This document shows, piece after piece, positions 21,616 to 32,492 of a DNA stretch of 64,000 nt. Every line of letters begins with the position of its first letter. Within the stretch, counting starts at the first letter, position 1. The notes beneath the pieces are model-generated. The model was not told the DNA's origin. It did not search any database and was given only the letters and a program-made list of their open reading frames with translations. This stretch comes from Zopfochytrium polystomum (Eukaryota > Chytridiomycota > Chytridiomycetes > Chytridiales > Chytridiaceae). The stretch spans positions 186,001 to 250,000 of the forward strand of contig JAIVFJ010000039.1 in NCBI GenBank assembly GCA_025765615.1, read 5' to 3'. A program made the translations under genes and the position numbers.

Positions 21616-21788
21616 GGCAAGCCGCAACGGCTCCGAGAAAAAGCACCACCAAAACCTCGCACCAGCTAGCTTTCTTTCGTCGATCAATCGGAAGACCCCC
21701 TTGCTTCCTTCAGCCAAGCCAGCAGCGCAGAACACGTAACCTCCCACCTGCGAGAGCCGGTTGGAAACGAGAGACGAAACAAGAAGAA

Positions 21789-24700
21789 ATGGTTCGAACG
21801 AACAACAGTGTTTTCAAGGCCCTCGCTGCCCTCGCTGCTGCTTGCTGCGTCACCTGCGAGTCCGATTCTAACTTCGTTCTCCTCACAACTGGCGACTATA
21901 TGTTATAGGTGAACTTTTCAGTGGTAAGGCAGTTTTTCTAGTTTCTTTTATATTTTTTCCCGTCTGGTGTTTAGTTTCCTTACATTGCACTTTTTTTTTT
22001 TTTTTTTTAGGAACGTATGTATTGGATTGTTTTTGGCATCCCTTCAACGCTAATGCATTCGTGATCCTGCCATTGGTTGACGTACCATTAATCTACTACA
22101 GAGGTTTGCACAACATGCCATGGAGGAATCGATTCCGAAGTCTAAAATCAATAAATTTTTAGCTCCGAGGTCTTATGAACAAACAGACGAATATACGAAA
22201 TATATCGGTCATAGCCCACGTCGACCATGGAAAGAGTACCCTCACAGACTCGCTTGTCGCTCGCGCTGGCATCATATCTGAGAACAGGGCGGGCGAACAG
22301 CGCGTGATGGACACCAGGCAAGATGAGAAGGAAAAGGGCATCACGATCAAGTCCACGGCCATCTCTATGCACTTTGACATGCCGGACGAGGACGTCAAGG
22401 AAATCAAGCAAAAGACCGACGGTAATTCGAAAGCAAACCAATTCCTCAAGCTTAACATTACAATGCTCTCCAAATCGTTCCACGTTGCAGGCAATGAGTT
22501 CTTGATCAACTTGATCGACTCGCCGGGCCATGTTGACTTCTCGTCTGAGGTTACGGCCGCACTTCGTGTGACTGACGGCGCGTTGGTCGTTGTGGACACG
22601 GTCGACGGCGTCTGCGTCCAGACGGAGACTGTCCTCCGCCAGGCTCTTGGCGAGCGCATCAAGCCAGTGGTCATCATCAACAAAGTTGACCGTGCTCTCC
22701 TGGAGCTTCAAATGACCAAGGAAGCGCTTTACATGGTAAGTTCTTTATAGTTTGAGAGGCGGCAGGACGAGAGTACACGACGGTCAGTGTTAATCCAAAC
22801 CACCTCGTCATTCCCATTCCGTCGCAGAACTTCCTTCGAACGATTGAGAATGTCAATGTTATCATCTCCACGTACGCCGACGAGTCTCTCGGAAACCTCC
22901 AAGTCCAGCCAGAAAACGGCTCGGTTGCCTTTGGTGCCGGCCTTCAAGGCTGGGCGTTTACGCTCCGACAGTTCGCCGGCCGGTACTCCAAGAAGTTTGG
23001 AGTTGACCGCGAGAAGATGATGCTCAAGCTGTGGGGCGACAATTACTTCAACGCAGTGACCAAAAAGTGGACGACCAAGAACACAGACGGCACCGGCAAA
23101 CCGCTCGAGCGCGCCTTCAATATGTTTGTCCTGGACCCGATCTACAAGCTCTTTGACGCCATAATGAACTCCAAGAAGGATATGTTGCCTTCAATGCTTG
23201 AGAAGCTGAACATCTCTCTCAAGGCTGAGGAGAGGGATCTTGAGGGCAAGGTCCTGCTGAAAACGGTGATGCGCAAGTTCCTTCCCGCAGCGGATGCCTT
23301 GCTGGAAATGATTTGCATCCACCTCCCGTCGCCACCGACCGCTCAAGCGTACCGCATGGCAATGCTTTACGAGGGTCCGCTCGACGACGAATCCGCGCTG
23401 GGCATCAAGAACTGCGACCCGGACGGCCCTCTGATGCTCTACGTCTCAAAGATGGTGCCGTCATCTGACAAGGGCCGCTTTTACGCCTTTGGCCGCGTCT
23501 TTTCGGGCACCGTCCGCGCCGGTCAAAAGGTCCGCATTCAAGGCCCCAACTACGTTCCGGGCAAGAAGGACGACCTCCTCGTCAAGAACGTCCAGCGAAC
23601 CGTTTTGATGATGGGCGGCAAAGCCGAGGCAATCGAAGACTGCCCGTGCGGCAACATTGTCGGCCTGGTCGGCATCGACCAGTTCATCTCAAAGTCCGCC
23701 ACCATCACGACCTCCGAGTCCTCGCACAACCTCAAGGTGATGAAGTTCTCCGTCTCCCCCGTGGTGCGTGTCGCAGTCGACGTGCAGAACCCGAGCGACC
23801 TCCCCAAGCTGGTGGAAGCCCTGAAGCGGCTCAGCAAGTCCGACCAGTGCGTGCAGTGCTACATGACCGAGTCGGGAGAGCGCATCGTCGCAGGCGCCGG
23901 GGAGCTGCACCTCGAAGTCTTCCTGCGCGAGCTCGAAACCGAGTACGCGCGGGTGCCGCTGCGCATCGGCGCGCCCGCCGTGCCGTTCCGCGAGACGGTG
24001 CGCGCCGCCTCGACCGTCGACTGCCTCGCAAAATCCGTCAACAAGCACAACCGGCTGTGGATGCGCGCCGCGCCGATCGACGAGGCGCTTGCAGCCGCGA
24101 TCGAGTCCGGCGGGCGCGGCGTCGGCCCGCGCGACGAGCCGCGGTCGCGCGCGAGGGTGCTCGCGGACGAGTTTGGGTGGGACGCGGGCGAGGCGCGGCG
24201 CATCTGGTGTTTTGGCCCAGACAACGTCGGCGCGAACGTGCTGGTCGACGCGACCAAAGGTGTGCAGTACCTGCACGAGGTGCGCGACTCGTGCGTCGCC
24301 GGGTTCCAGTGGGCGACCAAGGAGGGCGTGCTGTGCGAGGAGAACGTGCGCGGCGTGCGGTTCAATATTTTGGACGTGACGCTGCACGGGGACGCCATCC
24401 ACCGCGGCGGCGGCCAGATCATTCCGACCCTGCGCCGCGTCGTGTACGCGTCGGCGCTGTCGGCTCAGCCGAGCTTGCAAGAGCCAGTCTACCTCGACGT
24501 GCCCCGAGGGCGCCATCGGCGGCGTCTACAGTGTGCTCAACCGCCGACGAGGGCTTGTCATCAGCGAGGAGCAGCGTGTTGGAACGCCGCTGTTCACCGT
24601 AAAGGCGTACCTGCCCGTTATGGAGTCCTTTGGATTTACGAGCGATTTGCGAGCCGCGACCGGCGGCCAGGCTTTCCCGCAGTCTGTTTTTGACCACTGG

Positions 24701-24826
24701 AAGACTATGAGCGGAGACGTCTGGCAGAAAGGTAGTAAACTAGAAGAGCTTGTTTTGAGCGTCCGCAAGCGCAAGGGTCTCAAGGCTGAAATCCCAAAGT
24801 TCGAAGACTACAACGATAAACTATAG
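21789..24826 (+). CDS. EFT1/EF2: Translation elongation factor 2
   Basis: GTPase that translocates the ribosome. The likely start is the ATG at 21789, directly followed by an intron (21792-21908) and then 'VNFSV' (21909-21923); an intron after the first codon is known in fungal EF2 genes. GTPase motifs are 'AHVDHGKST', '[18 protein letters not shown]', 'DSPGHVDF' and 'NKVDRA'. A clean intron lies at 22736-22827. Domains II-V follow, with the diphthamide loop '[12 protein letters not shown]' (near 24390), whose modified His is present. Two problems stand out. The join between 'VNFSV' and '[13 protein letters not shown]' (22158) does not keep frame with the obvious splice sites (a 4-base microexon GAAC is tempting but shifts frame). 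At the CCCC run 24502-24505 the frame breaks between 'EPVYLD' and '[16 protein letters not shown]', after which domain V continues normally to a stop at 24826. Domain IV is unusually GC-, Ala- and Arg-rich. Confidence 0.9.
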
Positions 24827-25898
24827 CTTGATCATTTCAAGTGCTGATTGTCCTTCTGTAAATTGCTTGTCGTTACTATCTTATGCCTTTTCCATTTTCA
24901 TCGCTCGTGTCCCTACCCTTTTACTGTCGGGTTGTCCCCAGGTTGTCCCCGCAAACGTTTGAGTTCTATATCCATCCCCATTTTGCTTTTCTTGATTTTA
25001 CTCTTTCTGCGTTCTCTCTATTTATTATTTGCTACTGCGGGGTTTTTCTGGGTTAGCGAAAATTAGCCTTGTTTTTCCGTTTGGGCTCGTCCACGGTGCC
25101 CAACGCACTTCCCCCTTGGCTCGTGTTTCTTCCTTCTCCGATGCTTGGACAAAGCTCTATTTGTTCAGTCGTTTGAGCGAAAGAATGGCTCTTAAAAGAA
25201 ACACGATACGTCGAACATCGTAAGATTTGTGCGCGTTGTTTTAAGAAGCCTCAGGAGGGTTTGGGGGGGCGACTAATTGCTTTAGCTACACGGGAAATTC
25301 CGAATTGATTTCTATTTGGTTTACTAGTAACCGAAATTTGACGAACAGCAAGTGGGAGACGAGCCGGAAAAACATCATTTTAAACACTGGATCACAGCAC
25401 CCGACGGACCATACACCACCTGAATTCACGCTCAGCCGCTATGTACGGGCACACTTGCGGGTCCCGCAGATTACAGATGTCCTTTTGTTCAAATAATTAC
25501 CGGATAATCCGCCATCACCTTTTTTTTTCGGACGGCAGCCTTTAGTGAGGGAAAAAATTCGCAAACACAACCAAAAGAGCACCCATCGACCAGGCGTACT
25601 ATAGTGAAAAAAGAGAAGAAGCTGCTGTGCGCAGATGCTTGCAGCCATCGCGGTGGTCGTGTGTTAGGGCAGGTGCATTTGATTTAGATCTCGTGTTTCT
25701 TCGATTGTGGGGTCCGTTGGAAGGTTGGAGGGCAGCAAGTCTAGCGTGTCCGCGCCGTCCCGGCAAACCGGGCCCCGCCCAGTTTCCTCTTTGCTCCGTC
25801 AGCATACTTCTCATCAACTGTACGGAATAATAACTAATATATTCATTTTATTACATTTTTTTTTCCTCAACCCGTGCGAAAAATCTTCCCAGCCACCC
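24827..25898. other. Convergent spacer between EF2 and the UBC/F-box gene
   Basis: 3' ends of two genes face each other. T-rich to 25060, then unremarkable. A poly-T patch is at 25855-25864. No gene or repeat recognised. Confidence 0.5.
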
Positions 25899-28800
25899 TC
25901 AATCATCCTCATCAAAGTAGCTCTCTCCGTCTTCGTACTCGTCATAGTCCTCCTCGCCCTCGTCCCCAAGCGTCAGCGCCCCAACCTCCTTCTGGTACCG
26001 CCTCAAAAACACGCACGTCGAGCACCCGCAGTCCGGGCTCATCTCCTTGAACGCGTGCACCACCTGCCGCCGGCGGCGCAGCGGCGGCCCGCGGCGCGCC
26101 GGCCTCCTCCCGCCAGCCTCGCCGTCGCCGCCGTCGCCGACGCCGGGCCGCCGCGGCGGGACGGGGAAGAAAGAGCGCTTGCCCGGGAGGACCTGGGGCA
26201 ACTGGGACCCGCTGGGCGGGGTGGGTCCGGCTGCGTGCGGTTCGACAGCGGCGCGGAGCGACCACAGTTCGCCGACGGTGTAAGGGGTGCGGTGGTACTT
26301 TGCGGCGCGGCTGCGGTTGACGGCTGCGCGGAGTGCGCGGCAGATGGAGAGCTGGGTGGGTTGTGGCGGCGGCGGCTGCGATGGTGGCGGCGTTGCGGGG
26401 TTGCTGTCGGCGCCGCTGGGGCCAGACGCTGGCGGGGGCGGGGGCGGGGTGGAGCGGGGCGGGTCCGGGGAGGCTTCGAGGAGGGAGTAGAAGGCCTGAA
26501 AGTCGGCGACGCGGAGGACGCTTCGGGCGTAGGCTGCGAGGTTGGCGGCGAGGTCAGGTGCTGGGAAGCCAAAGGTCGCGTCGGAAGTCTTAATGAGGGC
26601 TGCGATGTGGGCGATGGAGCGCGCGTCGTCAAAGGGTGGGAGGACGGTCGGGGGTGGGGAGGTCGGAGAAGGGGATGGGGCGGGTGTCGGAGTGGGTTGG
26701 GACGGCCGCACCGTGGCTGAGGATGGCCCGGGGCGCTGGTTTGGGGCGGTGGCGTTGGCCTGTCGATCGTTCGACTGCCGTCCCCCACGCAGAGCGGGCA
26801 GTGGTTTGCGCTGCGGCTTTCGGTTGACGACGACCCAGTCGTCCTGCTCGTCTTGCTGCTCCGCCGAGACGGGAGACACAGGCCGCGAAGGTGAAAGCCC
26901 TTTTGAGGGAGAAGCAGCGGAAATCCGATCGACAAAAAGGACATCATCAGCGTCAGCGACGGCAGGATCGGGGCCACGCGCCGGGGATGGCGGTACAACG
27001 ACGGCGGGTGGCGGAACGCGAACAATGGGTCTTCCTGAGCCCGCAGCCGCCGCCGGTGCGGTGGTCTTGGTACTCGAATCGGTCGCCGCCCACACCAAAT
27101 CCTTCAAGAAGCGGACCTGGAACAGCAGGAGGCGGAGGCCTGTGAGACCGCCCTTGAAAGTCTCCTGCAGCCTACGCTCGCTGACGCAGTCGCGATGCTC
27201 GATGTGCGCGAGGTGCGGGTGTTGGTTGAGGACCCACACAACGTTTCGCGTGAGGAGTTCCTCGATGAGCGGGCGCTGCACGACGCTCCAGGACAGGCCG
27301 GGGACGAGGATGAGCCAGATGAGCAGCTCGCCGAGGTCGGGCACGTGCGATTTTTGCCGCGCCTGGGGGTCGGACAAGAAGGCGCGGACCTTGTCGTAGG
27401 TCGGTTGGAGCACCTGCGGGTAGGTGCCGACCATGACCAGCAGCAGGTGCATGAGGGTGCAGTACCCGGTCAGAGCCTTTTCGCTGGCGTGGAGGAGCGG
27501 CTTGCCGTAACGCGGCTCTGCGTTGCGGACGTCCGCGTTGAGAAGGACGTCTTTCATGAGGTCGACAACCATCTGGTTCATCCAGCGGGCAAACGTGGGA
27601 ATGATGACGGCAGGGTCGAATGGTTCGTCGCGGGCGTTGAGCGCCATCAACGTCGCCTCGATGTCGGGGCGGGCACGCTTGAAGTGGCGGTAGTTGATGA
27701 CAAGGGGCAGGAAGTGTGTGAAGGTCTCGCCCCATGGTGACTCGCGGATTTTGGACTCGCGGAAGGCAAAGTAGGACAGAATGTCAAAAGCAGACGAGTA
27801 CTTGACTTTGCGCTTCGTCACGGCAGTGATTTGCACGCCGACGCCAAGGATGGAGTCGTCGTGACCAGAGCGGAGGTAGAAGCAGGAGAGATTCCGACGG
27901 ATGACGATGGAGTCGACGTTGATCATCTGCTTCAACCGAGGGTACGCAGCGGTAACAGCCGAAATATCCTTGGCGCTGATTCGAGCAAAGATCATGTACC
28001 ACACGTCGGGGATGATTCGGTCGAGCGCATTGGGCCGAGTTCTAGGAGCACAACGCGCGAGTACAGGCTTTTTCTCAGCAGTGGCGGCGGCGGCGGCAGC
28101 CGCGGCCTTCTTGCCAGCCTTGCCGCGTGCCGACGACGATCCTGCCGCGGTCACCGGGTACCACGCCGGAATCTTTGGCGGCGGCTTCAGCTTAACTTCA
28201 GACCCACACTCGCGGCAAGATACAACCGGTCCCTCGCGGTTCTTTGGCAGCTGAGGGCGTGTGCCGCACTTTTCGCACGCGGGCACTTCGGGTGGCGGCG
28301 CGAAGCCGCAGTGCTTGCATGAGAAGCGGGACACACACTCCTTGAGTTGGGCGAACGTCTGCATCTTGCGCTTCACAGATTTGTCCGTGTGTTCCTGGTC
28401 GACCTTTTCGGCAGTGAAGAAGGAGAGCAGCTGGACGAGGACGGTCTGAAGCGGGTACGCTGGAGTGTATCCGCCAATCTCCCCGGTCTTTGGGTCCTGG
28501 ACGAGGCGGCCCTTCAGAATGTCGCAGCAAACGTAGGAGCCAAATATGTTTGGGTGTTCGATGGGCGTGTCGATGGAAACCTGAGTGTTTGATGGTTAAT
28601 CAGAGGCCACACTTCAGAAACCGCAGCGGCGCCACAGTTAGGAGCTTTACCTTTGGGCTGTCGGTTGGATAGTTCATCGGAATGGAGATGGAAAGGTGCA
28701 ACCTGATTCCAGCGTACGCCTTGTCCTTGGGCGTGAGAACCGCGCACATTTGTCGGAAATCCTTGTCCTGCACTGTCAACTGGATACCATCGACGGGGGT

Positions 28801-29674
28801 CGCGGAAGCACTCCGCCACGTCGCGCATCAATCGAAACTTTCTAACAACGTTGAGGCCAGCCTTTGCGGGAGTCGCGGGCGGTGGCGCCTTGCGGAACGA
28901 GCCGGCGGCGAGGAGCTTCCACTCTGGCCAGGTGCTTGGCGGCGCGTAGTGGAGGAGCAAGCGGGCGTCGCGGAGGCGCGTGACGACTTTGCGCTCGGCG
29001 GCTTCCGGGGTGGAGCCGACCAGCGAGTCGTCGAGGGTCGGCACGTCCTTGTGGATGCGGGTGCCGTTGAACGGGCATGGTGCGGCGAGGTCCGGGGCGA
29101 GGATGCTGTGCAGGTTGCAGAGGTCCAGCGAGGTCGCGCAGAAGGCCGGGGTAACGAGCTTTGCGCCGACGGACGATGCGACGGACAGGTTCGTGTCCGC
29201 GACTATGGTGAAAGCCTTTGGGGTTTCGATGCACTGAGGTTCCGCTTAGTCGAAACGCGCGCACTTTTCTGGGGGCTTAAAACAACTACTCACGGTCTCG
29301 TAGAATCTGAACGGGGTCTGGTACTTCATGCCGCAAAGGCGATCGCCGTTGAAGCGTTCGAGAACAACAAAGCGCGTGGATCGGGGGCGAAGCCAGACGT
29401 CCTCCTTGGTCGCAACGGACGCGGTGTCTTGGGCCATGAGGATGCTCATGCCGGCGTCGGTGGTGACGAGGACGCGCTCGAAGCGAAGGTCCTTGACGCG
29501 AACGTACTCTGCGGCGGGATTGACGGCGATCGCGACGGCGGCAATCATCGTCCACAGGTCGCCCGTCTCGATCACGAGGTCGCCGATGGACCGAGGAACG
29601 GGGTCCTGCGAAGAGCGGAAGTTGTGACGGAGAGGGAGGGCGAGAATGGCTGCAAGGGGTCGTAGGGCGTTCAT
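25899..29674 (-). CDS. UBC-fold (E2-like), zinc-cluster and F-box fusion protein
   Basis: About 1,200 residues. Exon 1 starts at 29674 ('MNALRPLAAILALPLRHNF'). An unknown N-terminal domain runs to about 28810. A UBC fold follows: 'LHLSISIPMNYPTDSP' (exon ending near 28648), then after an intron 'IEHPNIFGSYVCCDIL' and 'GGYTPAYPLQTVLVQLLSFF' (28590-28400). The HPN motif and the Cys at the catalytic position are present. Next come Cys clusters 'CKHCGF..ACEKCG' and 'SCRECG' (28315-28200), a poly-Ala linker, and an F-box-like block 'LDRIIPDVWYMIFARIS' (near 28020). A long helical region, Pro-rich disorder and an acidic tail ('CGCSTC', then D/E-rich) finish it. E2 enzymes carry ubiquitin and F-boxes bind Skp1 in SCF ligases (family knowledge); having both in one chain suggests self-contained substrate ubiquitination. 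One extra base in the G5 run 28795-28799 breaks the frame just before the UBC fold. Confidence 0.75.
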
Positions 29675-30464
29675 GCATGAGCAATAAATAGCAATAAATG
29701 GCAATAAGTAGCGACTGGAGGGGGGTTTGCACTGTCCGGGCGCACTCTTTGTCAACGGTTACCTCGGCCTTCTTCATTCTGCGGCATCTGCTGGGTGGAC
29801 CTCTTGTCCTTCGGGGCTATTCTGGGTGGGTGGGTGGGCGTCTGTGCGTGCCACTGAGGAGAAAGACGCGAAATTGGGTTTGCCTCCTTTATACGGACGA
29901 AGACAAGGGGCCTTTTTTCTTTTTTTTCTTTTTCTTGTTTCGCTGTCTCGCAACAAACCAATGAATTGCAACAACAAACATTGCTGTGAAGACAGGCGGT
30001 TGTGAAAGCCGAACAAAGTCACTCGGCCCCAACAAGTTGTCCTCCAGCAAAACAACAAAAAAAAAAAAAAAAAAAACAAACAACATTACTTTGCCCAGCA
30101 TTGCCCGAGGCCAAAGGCGTCGTTACAACCACTTACTTTGCCGAGGGTGGACGGTCCAGCAGTGAATCATGGCCGGCGCAACACGGGAGAAAACACTCTG
30201 GCAAAGAATTGTTGCACTTCGAGCTTGGAGTATGTCCGCAACGAAACAGGTAAAATACGCATCTTCGATTCCTGCACCAGGGCGCACAAAAGTTCAAAAA
30301 TGTCGATTTCTATTAAGAATATCCAGAACACGTAAAAAAGCACAATCGCACAACACACACACGCACTTCAGGAAAAAAAACATTGAGGCCAGAAACGAGA
30401 CAGTCTTTCATGGTGGGATTTTGCTTAAAAAAAAAAAAAAAAAAAGGAGCGGTGTCTGAAGGTT
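29675..30464. other. Spacer with homopolymer tracts
   Basis: Contains the promoter side of the UBC/F-box gene and the 3' side of the GH16 gene. It holds T-runs (29910-29935), a long A-run (about 30056-30076) and an A-run (about 30427-30446). No coding feature is convincing. Confidence 0.5.
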
Positions 30465-31906
30465 TCACTGGACGAGCAGCGACAGAAAGACTCCGGCGAA
30501 AGCCAGCATGGCGGCTGGAACAACCGAGAGCGCTGAAGAGGTCGGGATGGTCGTCCTTGACGTTGAAACGGTCGCAGATCCGGATCCGGTCGTCGCCTTG
30601 GTGGTGGTCGCGGGTCCCGTCGCAGTCGAGCCGGTGGCAGCCCCAGAGGTCGCAGTCCCGCCGATCGTGACGGCGCCGCCGGTGATGGAGGTCGGGCTGG
30701 ACTGGCCGGGGCCCGTACCGCCCTGGTCCGAGCTGCGCGGGTCCGTGGGCGGCGCGCTCATGTCGCTCGGGTACGGGCCCTGGTAGCACGAGACTTTCAG
30801 CGAGGCAAACTCTGCCGTGAAGCCGTTCTGGGCCGAAGCCTGGGTCCAATCGATGGGTCCGTTGGCCCACGCGACCTCGTTCGAGTTCCACACGCCGAGT
30901 GTGACGAGGACGGGCGTGTCTGGGTAGTGGTAGTGATCGTACGGAAGGAGGTCGCCGGTTCCGGCGGGTTCCCACGTCCCCGAGCGGTTCTGCGAGTGCA
31001 CGACAGCGCCGTCGATGCTCCAGGTCAGCGCGTACGGGGTCCACTCGATCTTGTAGTCGTGGAAGTTTTCGGCAGTGTCCGAGGAGACGGCGGGGTGCGA
31101 AGCCCAGATCTCAAAGGTGGTTGCTGCGTCCCGCTCGCGGCGGCCGCGGTAGAAGAAGTTTGTCCAGGCGTTGTTGCGATCCGAGCCGACCCACTCAAAG
31201 TCGATTTCGTCGAGGGTTTGGTAGTTCATGAGCGTGAAGGCTGTGATGACACCGCCGATGGGACCCTGCTTCACGCGCGCTTCGACTGTACCGTACAGCA
31301 GGGCGCGGCTGGTTGCCACCAGTGCGTTGCGGCCTGTACCGCTGCCGTCCGTGGGGCTGTGTCATTGGGATTTTCGTTATAGAATGTACACAGGAGAGCA
31401 AAAAGGAATAAGAATAAGAAAAGGCAAAAAAATGTTGACCACAGCAGCCGTTGCGAAGGATGCACGGGAGCCAACACTTACGGCTGAAGAGTAAGGACCA
31501 TGGAGCCGCCCGAGTAGGTGACCTTTCCATTCTCTGAGAGATTGCGGAGGGCTCAATGTTAGCAAGAGGGCCATTGCCAAAGCGATCGATATTGATCACA
31601 GTCGAGCGAGCGGTAGAGGAAGGAGGAAGGGTGGAGAGAAACAAAACGGCTTCTACTGTTTTACTCACGGACAGTCAGGTCGGATGCAGCGGGTGCCGAC
31701 GCAAACGAGTCGTACGCGAAGGAGCACTTGTCGCCGCCAAACAGATCCTGAGCGACGACAGCTGCGGGCGAGAGGGCCGCCGCCGCCGCAACGACCACGG
31801 CAGCAGCAGCAGCCAGACGCAGCTTTGTCGCTGTTCGCGGTGCTGACGCCGATGGGCGGCGATGATGATGATGATGATGATAATGTGAAGGCGGCGTTGA
31901 CGGCAT
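30465..31906 (-). CDS. GPI-anchored CRH-type GH16 glycosidase/transglycosylase
   Basis: Cell-wall enzyme of the Crh1/Utr2 group, which links chitin to beta-glucan (family knowledge). Three exons. The first, from 31906, has a signal sequence ('KLRLAAAAAVVVAAAAALSP') preceded by an odd His tract (SHYHHHHHHRR) made by a GAT/ATC microsatellite. The second holds 'NLSENGKVTYSGGSMVLTL' (31540-31484). The third starts near 31356. The GH16 active site is 'DEIDFEWVG' (near 31215), with nucleophile and acid/base Glu both present and Asp between. 'TNFFYRG', 'HDYKIEWTP' and 'SIDGAVVHSQ' follow as in the family. The C-terminus is a Ser/Thr/Gly-rich stalk ending in 'MLAFAGVFLSLLVQ', a typical GPI-anchor signal. 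Secretory pathway to the plasma membrane and wall. Confidence 0.88.
31862..31881 (+). repeat. GAT trinucleotide microsatellite in the GH16 coding region
   Basis: About seven GAT units, read as His codons (ATC-frame shifted to CAT) on the minus strand, adding a six-His tract ahead of the signal peptide. Confidence 0.8.
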
Positions 31907-32017
31907 CGGAGGCTGGCTGTGGGCTGTGTGCCGTGTGAGTTTTTTGTTTTTTTGTTTCCTGTTTTTTCTTCTGTTTTTTCTTCCTTTTTGGACATCTCTG
32001 GTGTGGCATCTCGTTTG

Positions 32018-32052
<35 letters not shown>

Positions 32053-32492
32053 GGCCAGATGGCCGAGGCGACCACCCAAAAGCACAAAAAGCACGGCGGG
32101 CAGGGCCAATGAGGCAAAAATAGAAATGTTTGGACTGCCGGGATAATCTTGATACCCCTCCTTCGCTAACCTCTTTTTAACAATAACATTACTACAAGCA
32201 TTGATGATCAAAGGCTGGAAATCAGCTAGGTGACACCATGGGCCTTAATTGGATCGATAGGCAGCTTCAGCTTCTTAACAATTTGTATGAGAAGTCCCGC
32301 CTAACTCCGTCGAGCTTCGCATGAAGCGACTCACGAAGAGCTGTCAGCGGGCGGAATCAGCTTCAGGTTTTTAATTATTACTGTCGAAGAATAATTTCCC
32401 CCGGACCCCTTCAGAATCGATCTAGCGACGTTTGCTGCCATTATTGGAGCATTGATTCGATCGGTAAAATTGTGGATGCCTCCCAACACATC
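31907..32492. other. Spacer with TGTC microsatellite
   Basis: Upstream of the GH16 gene. Holds T-rich leader-like sequence (31935-31990) and the TGTC array. From about 32150 the composition becomes more AT-rich. No gene seen. Confidence 0.5.
32018..32052 (+). repeat. (TGTC)n microsatellite
   Basis: Eight to nine uninterrupted TCTG/TGTC units upstream of the GH16 start. Confidence 0.95.

Larger units (their letters stand above)
20805..21788. promoter_or_regulatory. Shared divergent promoter region between PP2C and EF2
   Basis: The only spacer (about 1 kb) between two head-to-head genes. A TATA-type box for EF2 (TATATAG, 21609-21615) lies about 175 bp before its ATG. On the minus strand TATAAATA (21065-21072) lies about 260 bp before the phosphatase ATG. 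No other conserved element is identified. Placement of both boxes is inference from sequence. Confidence 0.4.

Noticed and set aside
24495..24540. Programmed ribosomal frameshift in EF2
   Set aside because: No slippery heptamer or stimulatory structure is evident, and EF2 is not known to use one; homopolymer error or a small deletion is simpler.
23646..24602. Long plus- and minus-strand open frames overlapping EF2
   Set aside because: They are Arg/Ala-rich shadows produced by high G+C third positions; EF2 motifs occupy the real frame.
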